From the NCBI RefSeq assembly GCF_001613425.1, contig NZ_BDCI01000021.1, forward strand, positions 62,001 to 126,000: a DNA stretch of 64,000 nt. Direction: 5' to 3'. This document shows positions 17,226 to 25,503 of the stretch, one piece after another. This DNA is from Nocardia vulneris. Its GTDB lineage: Bacteria; Actinomycetota; Actinomycetes; Mycobacteriales; Mycobacteriaceae. Each line of letters starts with the position of its first letter. Within the stretch, counting starts at the first letter, position 1. The position numbers and the translations under genes were made by a program. The notes under the pieces are model-generated. The model made no database searches. It had not been told where the DNA came from and was given only the letters and a program-made list of their open reading frames with translations.

Positions 17226-18063
17226 CCAGCAGGCACTCGATGAGGTGGCCGATCTGCTGGCCTGCCCGGAATGCGCGCTCGGCCTCGAGCCGCACGGCCG
17301 GGCGCTGCGCTGCGGACACGGGCACAGTTTCGACATTGCCAAGCAGGGCTATGTCAGCCTGCTGACGGGCGCCTCGACCAAGATGACCGGCGACACCGCG
17401 ACCATGCTGGACGCGCGTGCCGCCTTTCAAGGTGGGGGACATTTCGCGCCGATTGCTGCCGCGACCGCAGCGGCGATCAGCCCGGACGAGGATGCGCCCG
17501 CGACGGTGCTGGAGGTAGGCGCGGGCACCGGCTACTACCTGGCCGGGGCACTCGACGCGGTGCCCGCGGCCCGGGGTATCGCGCTGGACGTGGCCAAGCC
17601 TGCCGCCCGGCGCTGTGCGCGCGCCCATCCGCGGGCCGCCGCGGTGCTGGCCGACGCCTGGCGTGGGTTACCCGTCCGCGACGGCACCTTGCGCGCGGTG
17701 CTGTCGGTATTCGCGCCGCGCAACCCGGCGGAGGTCGCGCGGGTGCTGGCCCGCGACGGCGTCTTCGTCGTCGTCACCCCGACCGAGCGCCACCTCGGCG
17801 AATTGATCGGCCCGCTCGCCATGGTGACCGTCGCTCCGGACAAGGACCGCAAACTCGACGCCGCGATGTCCGGCCATTTCACCGCCATCGACCGCCTGCT
17901 GGTCGAGTACCCGATGAAACTCGGCCACACCGACATAGCGAACGTCGTCGGCATGGGCCCGTCCGCACACCACGCCACCGCGGCACACTCCCCCGTCGCC
18001 ACCCTCCCCGACCCCACCGAAGTCACCGCCTCGGTCCTGGTCTCCACCTACCGCCCGATGTAG
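17212..18063 (+). CDS. 23S rRNA guanine-N1 methyltransferase, RlmA/TlrB-like
   Basis: A 283-residue SAM-dependent methyltransferase. Residues about 15-45 form a zinc ribbon, CPEC then CGHGH, followed by SFDIAKQGYVSLL; this is the RlmA signature. The Rossmann SAM domain begins VLEVGAGTGYYLAGAL at about residue 102, with the acidic residue in IALDVAKPAARR. Members methylate G745 or G748 in helix 35 of 23S rRNA; the G748 type (TlrB) gives resistance to tylosin-like macrolides (family knowledge). Which base is modified cannot be told. The start GTG at 17212 overlaps the DUF3117 gene. Confidence 0.85.
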   Translation: MSPANQQALDEVADLLACPECALGLEPHGRALRCGHGHSFDIAKQGYVSLLTGASTKMTGDTATMLDARAAFQGGGHFAPIAAATAAAISPDEDAPATVLEVGAGTGYYLAGALDAVPAARGIALDVAKPAARRCARAHPRAAAVLADAWRGLPVRDGTLRAVLSVFAPRNPAEVARVLARDGVFVVVTPTERHLGELIGPLAMVTVAPDKDRKLDAAMSGHFTAIDRLLVEYPMKLGHTDIANVVGMGPSAHHATAAHSPVATLPDPTEVTASVLVSTYRPM

Positions 18064-18224
18064 TCATTACCCGCACGTCCCGCCCCGCAACGCTGTGCCT
18101 CGCGGCCGTCCGGGGCACTGCACGTCGCGACGCTGGGATTCGCGGTCACGCCGGGAGATCGTTTCGCACCGCTCGATGCGGGGCCGTAGCAGCGTGCAGG
18201 TTTCGTGGGTGGCCGCGCGGCAGG

Positions 18225-19451
18225 TCAGAGTTTGCGGACCTGGTCGTAGACCTGGACGGTGCGGGTCGCGATATGGGACCAGTCGAATTCGGCGATCGCG
18301 CGGGACCGGCCCGCCGCGCCGAATTCGGCGGCCAGCACCGGGTCGCCGGCGACCTCGTTGATCGCGGCGGCGAGGGCCTGTTCGTAAGCCTCGGGCGCGG
18401 CCGGGTCGTAGTGCACCAGGCGTCCGGTCGTGCCGTCGGCGACCACCTCGGGGATGCCGCCGACATCGGAGGCGACGACGGCGGTCGCGCACGCCATCGC
18501 CTCCAGGTTGACGATGCCCAGCGGCTCGTACACCGACGGGCAGACGAATACCGTGGCCGCCGCGAGAATCTGGCGGATCTGTTCGGTGGGCAGCATTTCG
18601 CGCACCCAGAAGACGTTGCCGCGCCGCCGCTGCAATTCCTCGACCGCGGCGGCCGTCTCGGCCTCCAGCTCCTTGGTGTCCGGCGCGCCCGCGCACAACA
18701 CCAGCTGGATATCCGGATCGAAATCGCGGGCCGCGGCGAGCAGGTGCCCGACGCCCTTCTGCCGGGTGATCCGGCCGACGAACGCGACGATCGGCCGATC
18801 GGGTCGCACGCCGAGCACGGCCAGCACCGGCCGCGCGCCCGCCGCCACCGGTCCCGGGTACCAGACGCTCGCGTCGATCCCGTTGTGCACCACGTGCACC
18901 CGATCGGGGTCGACGGACGGGTAGGCGTCCAGCACGTCGTGGCGCATCCCCTCGCTCACCGCGATGATCGCATCCGCGTGCTCCACCGCATTGCGTTCCG
19001 ACCAGGACGAGAGCCGGTAGCCGCCGCCGAGTTGCTCGGCCTTCCACGGCCGCCGTGGTTCGAGCGAATGCGCGGTCAGCACGTGCGGGATGCCGTAGAG
19101 GGTGGCCGCCAGATGTCCGGCCAAGCCGCTGTACCAAGTGTGCGAGTGCACGACGTCGACCTGGCCCGCGGCGTCGGCCATCCGCAACTGCGCCGACATC
19201 ATCTGCAACGCGGCGTTGGCGGCGTAGAGCTGCGGATCCGGTTGGTGCACCACGGCATCGGTGCGCGCGACACCCATGCAGTGCACGGTCACATCGCATA
19301 GCCGGCGTAACTGCGCAGTCAACTGCGTCACATGCACCCCGGCGCCGCCGTACACCTCCGGCGGGTACTCCCGAGTCAGCATGGCGACCCGAAGCCGGTC
19401 CGGTGCGCCGGGTTCCACGGTCGACCTCCCGGTGTCCGTGCCGAAACTCAC
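18225..19451 (-). CDS. glgA: GT4 glycosyltransferase, glycogen synthase / maltose-1-phosphate synthase (GlgA/GlgM)
   Basis: About 408 residues. The N-terminal half has [20 protein letters not shown] and the stretch [17 protein letters not shown]; the C-terminal half has [20 protein letters not shown] and [20 protein letters not shown], the GT-B nucleotide-sugar motif with Glu. It corresponds to Rv1212c, which in M. tuberculosis joins ADP-glucose to glucose-1-phosphate to make maltose-1-phosphate for alpha-glucan synthesis (established). It is divergent from glgC, which makes ADP-glucose. GTG 19451 is used as the start; an internal ATG at 19382 would begin at MLTREY and is also possible. Confidence 0.88.
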   Translation of the reverse strand: MSFGTDTGRSTVEPGAPDRLRVAMLTREYPPEVYGGAGVHVTQLTAQLRRLCDVTVHCMGVARTDAVVHQPDPQLYAANAALQMMSAQLRMADAAGQVDVVHSHTWYSGLAGHLAATLYGIPHVLTAHSLEPRRPWKAEQLGGGYRLSSWSERNAVEHADAIIAVSEGMRHDVLDAYPSVDPDRVHVVHNGIDASVWYPGPVAAGARPVLAVLGVRPDRPIVAFVGRITRQKGVGHLLAAARDFDPDIQLVLCAGAPDTKELEAETAAAVEELQRRRGNVFWVREMLPTEQIRQILAAATVFVCPSVYEPLGIVNLEAMACATAVVASDVGGIPEVVADGTTGRLVHYDPAAPEAYEQALAAAINEVAGDPVLAAEFGAAGRSRAIAEFDWSHIATRTVQVYDQVRKL

Positions 19452-19520
19452 CCGCTTCAAAGTAGACGTTCAACTCCGCAGGGGCCACTCGCCCGCCGGT
19501 TACCCGGTAGTTTGGCAGGT

Positions 19521-20735
19521 GTGAGGAGCCAGCCGCACGTACTCGGGATCGTGCTCGCCGGTGGCGAGGGCAAGCGACTCTTTCCACTCACCGCGGACCG
19601 CGCGAAACCTGCGGTGCCCTTCGGTGGCGCGTATCGACTGATCGACTTCGTGCTCAGTAACCTGGTCAATGCCGGTTTTCTGCGATTATGCGTGCTGACC
19701 CAGTACAAGTCGCATTCGCTGGACCGCCATATCTCGCAGACCTGGCGGTTGTCCGGGTTCGGCGGCGAATACATCACCCCGGTGCCCGCGCAGCAGCGCC
19801 TCGGCCCCCGCTGGTACACCGGCAGCGCGGACGCGATCATGCAGTCGCTCAACCTGATTTTCGACGAGGACCCCGACTACATCGTGGTTTTCGGCGCCGA
19901 CCACGTGTATCGGATGGATCCGGAACAGATGGTCGCCCACCACATCGACTCCGGCGCGGGTGTCACCGTCGCCGGTATCCGGGTGCCGCGCAGTGAGGCG
20001 AGTGCGTTCGGGTGCATCGACTCCGACGAGTCCGGCCGGATCACCCAGTTCCTGGAGAAGCCCGCGCACCCGCCGGGCACGCCCGACGACCCCAATGTCA
20101 CTTTTGCGTCAATGGGCAACTATGTCTTCACCACCAAGGTGCTGGTGGATTCGATCAAAGCCGACGCCGACAACTCCGATTCCGATCACGACATGGGCGG
20201 CGACATCATTCCGTCGCTGGTCGCCTCGGGCCAGGCCAGTGTCTACGACTTCGCCGACAACGAGGTGCCCGGCGCGACCGAGCGCGACCGCGGCTACTGG
20301 CGCGACGTCGGCACCATCGACGCCTTCTACGACGCGCACATGGACCTGGTGTCGGTGCACCCCGTGTTCAACCTCTACAACCGGCACTGGCCGATTCGCG
20401 GTGCCGCCGAGAACCTGCCGCCCGCCAAATTCGCGCAGGGCGGGCTGGCGCAGGAGTGCATCGTCGGCGCGGGCAGCATCCTGTCGGCCGCCACCGTGCG
20501 CAATTCGGTGCTCAGTTCCAATGTCGTGGTCGACGACGGAGCGACCGTCGAGGGCAGCGTGCTGATGCCGGGTGTGCGGATCGGGCGGGGCGCGGTGGTC
20601 CGGCGGGCCATTCTGGACAAGAACGTGGTCGTCGGCGAGGGCGAGATCATCGGCGTCGATCTGGAGCGTGATCGCGAACGATTTGCTGTCAGCAACGGCG
20701 GCGTGGTCACGGTGGGCAAGGGCGTCTGGGTGTAG
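19521..20735 (+). CDS. glgC: Glucose-1-phosphate adenylyltransferase
   Basis: Makes ADP-glucose from ATP and glucose-1-phosphate; 404 residues. GTG 19521 begins just before [18 protein letters not shown], the nucleotide-binding loop, then [20 protein letters not shown]. Other blocks are [39 protein letters not shown] and [16 protein letters not shown]. The C-terminus has left-handed beta-helix repeats ([20 protein letters not shown]). The gene is 69 bases from the divergent glgA, so both share a control region. Counterpart of Rv1213. Confidence 0.95.
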   Translation: MRSQPHVLGIVLAGGEGKRLFPLTADRAKPAVPFGGAYRLIDFVLSNLVNAGFLRLCVLTQYKSHSLDRHISQTWRLSGFGGEYITPVPAQQRLGPRWYTGSADAIMQSLNLIFDEDPDYIVVFGADHVYRMDPEQMVAHHIDSGAGVTVAGIRVPRSEASAFGCIDSDESGRITQFLEKPAHPPGTPDDPNVTFASMGNYVFTTKVLVDSIKADADNSDSDHDMGGDIIPSLVASGQASVYDFADNEVPGATERDRGYWRDVGTIDAFYDAHMDLVSVHPVFNLYNRHWPIRGAAENLPPAKFAQGGLAQECIVGAGSILSAATVRNSVLSSNVVVDDGATVEGSVLMPGVRIGRGAVVRRAILDKNVVVGEGEIIGVDLERDRERFAVSNGGVVTVGKGVWV

Positions 20736-20771
20736 TGGACAGGCGGCCCGGTCCGACCCGAAAATATACCG

Positions 20772-21272
20772 ATGATGAGGCGCGCTGACCGAGATCCCGC
20801 GCTCGACCATGTCCGAACGCTGGCAGCCTCGCTCGAAGTGCCGCGGCCGTGGCATCTGCCGACCTTCATCCGGCACATCGAGGAGTTGCTCGGCAAACCG
20901 ATCACGCTCTCGCCCCAACCCGGGCTGACGGCGAGCGGGTTTCCGTGCGGCGTGGTCATCGAACGGCCCGACAAGGTGGTGGTCGCCTACGACGCGACGA
21001 GCTCGGGCTATCACACCGACCACATCGTGCTGCACGAGATCGCGCATCTGCTGCTCGACCACACCGGCTACGTATCGCAGCCCGCGCAGCGCCGCATGGT
21101 CGAGCAACTGTTCACCGAACTGGATGCCGACACCGTGCTGCGCGTGCTGGCTCGCACCGACTACGACGACGTGCTGGAAAGCCAAGCCGAACTCTTCGCC
21201 TCCCTGCTGATGTCCGAAACCGACACTCCGCGTTCCAGTTCCGTCCTCGGCCGAGCGATCTTCCGCCGCTGA
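20772..21272 (+). CDS. ImmA/IrrE-type metallopeptidase-like protein
   Basis: A 166-residue soluble protein with the zinc-peptidase motif HEIAHLLLDH at about residues 91-100, the HExxH core of ImmA/IrrE (M78-like) peptidases. It has PWHLPTFIRHIEELLGKPIT before it and LESQAELFASLLM after it, where the Glu could be the third zinc ligand. Such proteases cut repressors under stress. No HTH repressor gene lies beside it; the next gene, 18 bases on, is a DUF6545 membrane protein, and the two form a pair seen in other actinobacteria. The target is unknown. Confidence 0.78.
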   Translation: MMRRADRDPALDHVRTLAASLEVPRPWHLPTFIRHIEELLGKPITLSPQPGLTASGFPCGVVIERPDKVVVAYDATSSGYHTDHIVLHEIAHLLLDHTGYVSQPAQRRMVEQLFTELDADTVLRVLARTDYDDVLESQAELFASLLMSETDTPRSSSVLGRAIFRR

Positions 21273-21290
21273 GCTGAAGCCGGGGGGACC

Positions 21291-22469
21291 GTGGACTTCT
21301 TCTTGCCGACGGCGGTGACCCTGCCGATCGCCGTCTTCGCCTGGGTCTTGCTGGCGCTGCGGCTCGCTCGGTTTCGCGACACACTGGTCGACCGGCGCTA
21401 CAACATCCTGCTCGCGATGCTCGCGGAGATCACTACCACGCACGAGCCGACCCTGCGGCAACTGCTCTCGGATCTGACCGGTGGCTTGCTGAGCAACGGC
21501 CTGATCTACCAGTTCGGTGCGATCGGCTTCATGTTCACCGTCGCCGCCAGCCTGCTGCTGGCGGCCGCGATGTTCGGGCACACGCAGCCGGCCGCGGTGG
21601 TCTACGGGCTGGCGGCGATTTCCAGTCTGGTGGCGCTGCGGCTCGACGGACTGGCGCACGGGCCGGACCCGGACGCGATGTACCTGCGTCCGGGGTGGGG
21701 CCAGCTCGGCTTCTGGCTCGCACTCGCGCCGATGACCTACTGGATGGTCGGCTACCTGGGCGGGGTGTGCGCGATCGAGATGCGCAAACGGCAGCACGAC
21801 CGCCGCGAGCGCGCCATCCACGCCATGGTGCTCGGCACGGCCTGCTCGGTTTTCGCCGTCACCAGCCTGAATCTGGTCGCCGCGGTTCAGCGCGGCCTGG
21901 GCCGCCGGAACTGGCTGACGGACCTGCATCTGGTGATCGACCACAACGCCGTCTTCGTGCAGATGGTGCCGTTCTTCGGCATCGCCGCCGTGCCGGTACT
22001 GGCCTGGCTGATCGACGCGGCCGGGCTGGACCTGTGGTCGCGCCGTCGAAAGCGCTTGCTGCCCTTGTGGTTCGATCTCACCGCCGCCTGCCCCGAGATC
22101 GTGCATCGCGCCTCGACTCCGAACGGCCCACAGCGCAGCCGCTACTTCCTGCATCGCACCGTGATCGAGATCCGGGACAGCCTGCTCCTGCTCTCCCGCT
22201 ACGCCTCCCCCACCCCGGCATCATTGCGCGCCGAGATCGCCGGGGCGGCGCGCAGCGATCCGGAACGCGCGGCCCTCGATCTGGCGGTCCGCATGGTGCG
22301 TGCTTGCGCAGCGAAGACCCGCGGCGACGCGCCGACCGGCACCCACTCGCTACAGCACAACGCAGGCAACAACCTGGCCGAGGAATCCGCCGAACTGGCC
22401 GCCGTCGCCGCCCAATGGTCCCGAGCCCGCGCGTTGGTCGGCGATGCCACGGCGACGAAGGCGACGTGA
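21291..22469 (+). CDS. DUF6545 / MAB_1171c-family membrane protein
   Basis: A 392-residue integral membrane protein that starts at GTG 21291 after GGGGGA. Residues about 1-245 contain some seven hydrophobic helices (FLPTAVTLPIAVFAWVLLAL, FTVAASLLLAAAMFG, YWMVGYLGGVCAI, FFGIAAVPVLAWLID), and the rest is a cytoplasmic domain with RRKRLLPLWFDLTAACP and RTVIEIRDSLLLL. This matches the putative transporter family named after M. abscessus MAB_1171c. It is co-transcribed with the ImmA/IrrE-like peptidase. Transport activity is only presumed. Confidence 0.72.
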   Translation: MDFFLPTAVTLPIAVFAWVLLALRLARFRDTLVDRRYNILLAMLAEITTTHEPTLRQLLSDLTGGLLSNGLIYQFGAIGFMFTVAASLLLAAAMFGHTQPAAVVYGLAAISSLVALRLDGLAHGPDPDAMYLRPGWGQLGFWLALAPMTYWMVGYLGGVCAIEMRKRQHDRRERAIHAMVLGTACSVFAVTSLNLVAAVQRGLGRRNWLTDLHLVIDHNAVFVQMVPFFGIAAVPVLAWLIDAAGLDLWSRRRKRLLPLWFDLTAACPEIVHRASTPNGPQRSRYFLHRTVIEIRDSLLLLSRYASPTPASLRAEIAGAARSDPERAALDLAVRMVRACAAKTRGDAPTGTHSLQHNAGNNLAEESAELAAVAAQWSRARALVGDATATKAT

Positions 22470-22512
22470 CAGAAATTCGGGGTTCCGATTTATGGGGTCG
22501 ATCAGGCGGTGC

Positions 22513-22731
22513 TCACTGTGGGACCGGGGTGGCGGTGCAGAAGGGGGCGCAGGGGCCGGGGGTGCGAGGGACGGTGCTCCTGGACGGGTCACCGAAATCG
22601 GCGGTGCTGACCAGATAGACCATCACGATCGCGGCGAGCAGGACCAAGGCGAAGGCGATCGTCGCGCCGCCCCAGTGGATCGGGCGGCGATCGTTGTCGT
22701 CGTTGTTGTTGTTCAAGAAGTAGTAGATCAC
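22513..22731 (-). CDS. Small single-pass membrane protein with PGPCxPFCT tail (paralogue A)
   Basis: A 72-residue protein beginning at GTG 22731, with a GAGG site about ten bases upstream. The N-terminus is Asn/Asp-rich (NNNNDDNDRRPIHWGG), the membrane helix is ATIAFALVLLAAIVMVYLVS, and the short outer tail ends PGPCAPFCTATPVPQ. A second protein 360 bases upstream on the same strand has the same layout and the same PGPCxPFCTA motif, which shows that both are real genes. The two Cys may form a disulfide outside the membrane or bind a metal. I do not recognise the family. Confidence 0.65.
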   Translation of the reverse strand: MIYYFLNNNNDDNDRRPIHWGGATIAFALVLLAAIVMVYLVSTADFGDPSRSTVPRTPGPCAPFCTATPVPQ

Positions 22732-23087
22732 TCGGGTCGCACCTCTTCCGCAGGCCCGGAACAGGCGGTACCGGCGCGGTACCGGTTCGTGCTGTGAGCA
22801 GCATGCGCCTCGGATCGCCACGGCGCTGCCGTTTCGCGCACCCGCGCCGGCGACGCGGTCGGTGACCGGCCCACCCCTCCCGGGTCGGTCACCGACGGGT
22901 GCCGAACGCCGACGGGGCGCGTTCGTGTCCGGCCTCCCTGCTCGAACACGAACACCCGAAGGCGAACCGGACATCGTACATCGAGGACCGGACTTCAGGA
23001 CTGGTGATCCACGCCACAGCAGGTCAGGCAATACCCAGTGCGACAACCGAATTCAGCATCGGATCCCGCGCGGACCGGAGCGCGGAA
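22732..23087. other. Intergenic region between two small membrane genes (356 bases)
   Basis: No supported gene on either strand. Open frames running through here on the minus strand are low in family-like sequence and would merely extend the smaller protein. The region presumably holds the promoter for paralogue A. I see no repeats or strong hairpin. Confidence 0.4.
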
Positions 23088-23321
23088 CTACCGGACGGGT
23101 GGTGCGGCAGGCGCCGTACAGAACGGTTCGCAAGGCCCGGGTGGTGGCGTCACTTTCGTCGGGCCGGTATCGAAATCGGTATTACTCACGACCACCATCA
23201 CCAGGATCGCGGCCACTATGACGAAGCCGAAAATCAGCAGTGTCGGCCGCAGCCAACTGGACCGGCGTTCGGTCACCACATGGCCGACATGGCCGATTTC
23301 GAAATATTCGTACCCACGCAT
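23088..23321 (-). CDS. Small single-pass membrane protein with PGPCxPFCT tail (paralogue B)
   Basis: A 77-residue protein whose ATG at 23321 follows a strong GGAGGT ribosome-binding site. A hydrophilic N-terminus (MRGYEYFEIGHVGHVVTERR) leads into a membrane helix LLIFGFVIVAAILVMVVVSN and a tail PPPGPCEPFCTAPAAPPVR. It aligns with paralogue A over the helix and tail: VSNTDFD against VSTADFG, then the shared PGPCxPFCTA. Both are on the minus strand and separate from neighbours. Function is unknown; it looks like a small secreted-face tag or regulator of a membrane partner (inference). Confidence 0.72.
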   Translation of the reverse strand: MRGYEYFEIGHVGHVVTERRSSWLRPTLLIFGFVIVAAILVMVVVSNTDFDTGPTKVTPPPGPCEPFCTAPAAPPVR

Positions 23322-23451
23322 TGCTTTACCTCCGCCGCCAGGCTGATCGGGGTATACCCAGCGCCGGGCGGTGGAATCAGGAAATGCGAATCACGCAGTC
23401 ACACAGCAACTGTCACGAACTGCGCGACACCTGGCAAGCAAGGCAAGCAGG

Positions 23452-24084
23452 CTAACCCCGTGAGGCGCAGAGCAATCCGTCACCGACCGGGATCAGCACG
23501 CTGGTGAGTTCCGGATCCTCGGCGATCGCCCGGGTCGCGGCGCGCACCGCCTGGGTGGCCGGATCACGCTGTGCCGCATCGGGTACCCGGCCGCCGAGCA
23601 ACGCGTTGTGCAGCAGGATGGCGCCGCCTTCGCGCAGCAGCCGCACCGCTTGGCCGACGTACTGGGGATGCTCGAGCGGCGCGGCGTCGATGAACACCAG
23701 ATCGTAGGCGCCGTCGGCGAGGCGGGGCAGCACGTCGAGCGCGCGGCCGTTGATCAACCGGGTGCGCGCGGGCGGGATCTCCGCGGCGCGGAAGGCCTCC
23801 TTGGCGGCGCGCTGATGCTCCGGCTCGGAGTCGATGGTGGTCAGCGTGCCGTCCTCGCGCATGCCGTCGAGCAGCCACAGGCCGCTGATGCCCGCCCCGG
23901 TGCCGACCTCGACCACCGCCTTGGCCCCGAGCAGCTGGGCGTACATGCTGAGCAGCGCGCCGACCGAGGGCGGCACCGGTACCGCTCCGAGCTCGGTGGC
24001 CCGTTCACGCGCGCTGACGAGGATCTCGTCTTCCACGACGGATTCCTCCACGTAGGCGAGATTTCGCTCCAAATTCGATGCCAC
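23452..24084 (-). CDS. O-methyltransferase (class I SAM)
   Basis: A 210-residue cytoplasmic SAM-dependent methyltransferase of the caffeoyl-CoA/catechol O-methyltransferase group. The SAM motif is [19 protein letters not shown], the acidic residue lies in [11 protein letters not shown], and [16 protein letters not shown] gives the metal/catalytic Asp. It corresponds to Rv1220c, which sits upstream of sigE in mycobacteria and is divergent from it as here. The natural substrate is unknown. Confidence 0.87.
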   Translation of the reverse strand: MASNLERNLAYVEESVVEDEILVSARERATELGAVPVPPSVGALLSMYAQLLGAKAVVEVGTGAGISGLWLLDGMREDGTLTTIDSEPEHQRAAKEAFRAAEIPPARTRLINGRALDVLPRLADGAYDLVFIDAAPLEHPQYVGQAVRLLREGGAILLHNALLGGRVPDAAQRDPATQAVRAATRAIAEDPELTSVLIPVGDGLLCASRG

Positions 24085-24260
24085 GCCTATGAGGTTAGTG
24101 CTGGCCGCCGGTTATCGGCGTTCCGAACAACACGCCCCGCCGAGCAATCTGCGGGCCGATTTTTCTCAGGCAGCGCTCAGCATCTCCATACACAGGCCAT
24201 ATCAGGACAGGAAAGAGTAGGGGCAACGCAAGACCACTGACCGGATCGACGCGGGACGCG

Positions 24261-24287
24261 GGAACAACGACAGACAAGTTGTCGGTT
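24261..24287 (+). promoter_or_regulatory. Candidate ECF-sigma promoter upstream of sigE
   Basis: GGAAC at 24261-24265 and CGGTT at 24283-24287 are separated by 17 bases, the layout of mycobacterial SigE/SigH-type promoters (GGAAC, spacer, GTT). It lies 95 bases upstream of the chosen sigE start and would allow autoregulation. Confidence 0.45.
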
Positions 24288-24311
24288 GTATCCGTACGTA
24301 ACGGTTCCTGG

Positions 24312-24329
24312 TCCGAAAGAGATTTCGGA
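24312..24329 (+). promoter_or_regulatory. Inverted repeat TCCGAAA-gaga-TTTCGGA in the sigE leader
   Basis: Perfect 7-base arms around a 4-base centre, 53 bases upstream of the sigE start and downstream of the candidate ECF promoter. It can be a dimeric regulator operator or a leader hairpin. Position and perfection support function; no regulator can be named. Confidence 0.45.
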
Positions 24330-24381
24330 TCGGAGCGTGGTTCCGAGTTTACGGTCCCTAGTAGGAGGTAGCCCCATCCAC

Positions 24382-25038
24382 ATGGTCGATGCGGCGCGTG
24401 AGTACGCCACCCTGCCCGAGCAGATCCTGCCGATCGAGTCCGACGCCGCCGAGGCCGCCGACCTGACCGGTACCGCTGCTTTCGATGCCACCGGCGACCG
24501 GTCGGCGATGCCGTCCTGGGACGATCTGGTCCGCGAACACGCCGACCGGGTCTATCGCCTGGCCTACCGTCTTTCCGGCGACGCGCAGGACGCCGAGGAC
24601 CTCACCCAGGAAACGTTCATCCGGGTGTTCCGCTCGCTGTCCAATTACCAGCCGGGCACCTTCGAGGGCTGGCTGCACCGCATCACCACGAACCTGTTCC
24701 TGGACATGGTCCGGCGCCGCAATCGCATCCGGATGGAAGCACTGCCCGAGGATTACGATCGGGTGCCCTCCGAGGGCCCCGACCCGGAACAGGCCTACCA
24801 CGACGCCCGACTCGATCCGGACCTGCAATCCGCCCTGGATTCGCTGGCGCCGGAATTCCGCGCCGCGGTGGTGCTGTGTGACATCGAAGGGCTGTCCTAC
24901 GAGGAGATCGGCGCTACGCTCGGGGTGAAACTCGGCACCGTGCGCAGCCGGATTCACCGTGGGCGGCAGGCATTGCGTGACCACCTTGCGCATAATGGAA
25001 GTGAGCAGCGGTTCGCCGCTGAAGCGAATATCGGGTGA
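24382..25038 (+). CDS. sigE: ECF RNA polymerase sigma factor SigE
   Basis: A 218-residue extracytoplasmic-function sigma factor. Region 2 reads [20 protein letters not shown] then [17 protein letters not shown]; region 4 reads [20 protein letters not shown] then [12 protein letters not shown]. Close match to M. tuberculosis SigE (Rv1221), the envelope and surfactant stress sigma factor. I chose ATG 24382 because AGGAGGT lies at 24364-24370; in-frame codons upstream (from 24286) could give a longer form, and mycobacterial SigE is known to use more than one start. The anti-sigma gene rseA follows 62 bases later. Confidence 0.92.
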   Translation: MVDAAREYATLPEQILPIESDAAEAADLTGTAAFDATGDRSAMPSWDDLVREHADRVYRLAYRLSGDAQDAEDLTQETFIRVFRSLSNYQPGTFEGWLHRITTNLFLDMVRRRNRIRMEALPEDYDRVPSEGPDPEQAYHDARLDPDLQSALDSLAPEFRAAVVLCDIEGLSYEEIGATLGVKLGTVRSRIHRGRQALRDHLAHNGSEQRFAAEANIG

Positions 25039-25100
25039 GCCGGACAACGCCGGCATCGCCCTACGGATCGGATGATGTCGGTTGGAAGGGTGAACACCGA

Positions 25101-25493
25101 ATGAGTGGCGACTCCAGTACGCCCGGTCGTCGTCCGCCTCGATTCCGTCCCACCGAGCATCTGGCCAGCGAGGCGATCGCGGCCTATGTGGACGGCGAGT
25201 TGCGGATGAACGCCTATCTGCGTGCCGCCCAACATCTTTCCCAGTGCCCGGAGTGCGCGGCCGAGGTCGATGCGCAGCAGCAGGCCCGGATCGCGCTGCG
25301 CCAGTCCGGCCCGATCCAGTTGCCGACCGGCTTGCACGACAGCCTGAACCGTATTCCGCTGGCCGAATTGCCGGGCGGCGCGACGAATCAATCCACCAAC
25401 GGTTCCCACGCGACTCCGCGCAACGAGGCAGTTTTCGGATTCCTGACCGATTCGTTCACCGCGACCAAGTGGACTACGTGGTGGCGCAAGTAG
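25101..25493 (+). CDS. rseA: Anti-sigma-E factor RseA (zinc-associated anti-sigma type)
   Basis: A 130-residue protein that holds SigE inactive in the cytoplasm. It starts at ATG 25101 after GGAAGGGTGA. The zinc anti-sigma motif is HLSQCPEC with H45, C49 and C52 (HxxxCxxC). The sequence EAIAAYVDGELRMNAYLRAA precedes it as in Rv1222. No membrane helix is visible. The protein ends in TATKWTTWWRK. In M. tuberculosis RseA is phosphorylated by PknB and degraded by ClpC1P2 (established); the same is likely but not shown here. Confidence 0.9.
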   Translation: MSGDSSTPGRRPPRFRPTEHLASEAIAAYVDGELRMNAYLRAAQHLSQCPECAAEVDAQQQARIALRQSGPIQLPTGLHDSLNRIPLAELPGGATNQSTNGSHATPRNEAVFGFLTDSFTATKWTTWWRK

Positions 25494-25503
25494 AGTTTGG
25501 GCC

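Noticed and set aside
22862-23221. Plus-strand open frames opposite the small membrane genes
   Set aside because: They lie opposite a gene pair supported by paralogy and have no recognisable sequence.
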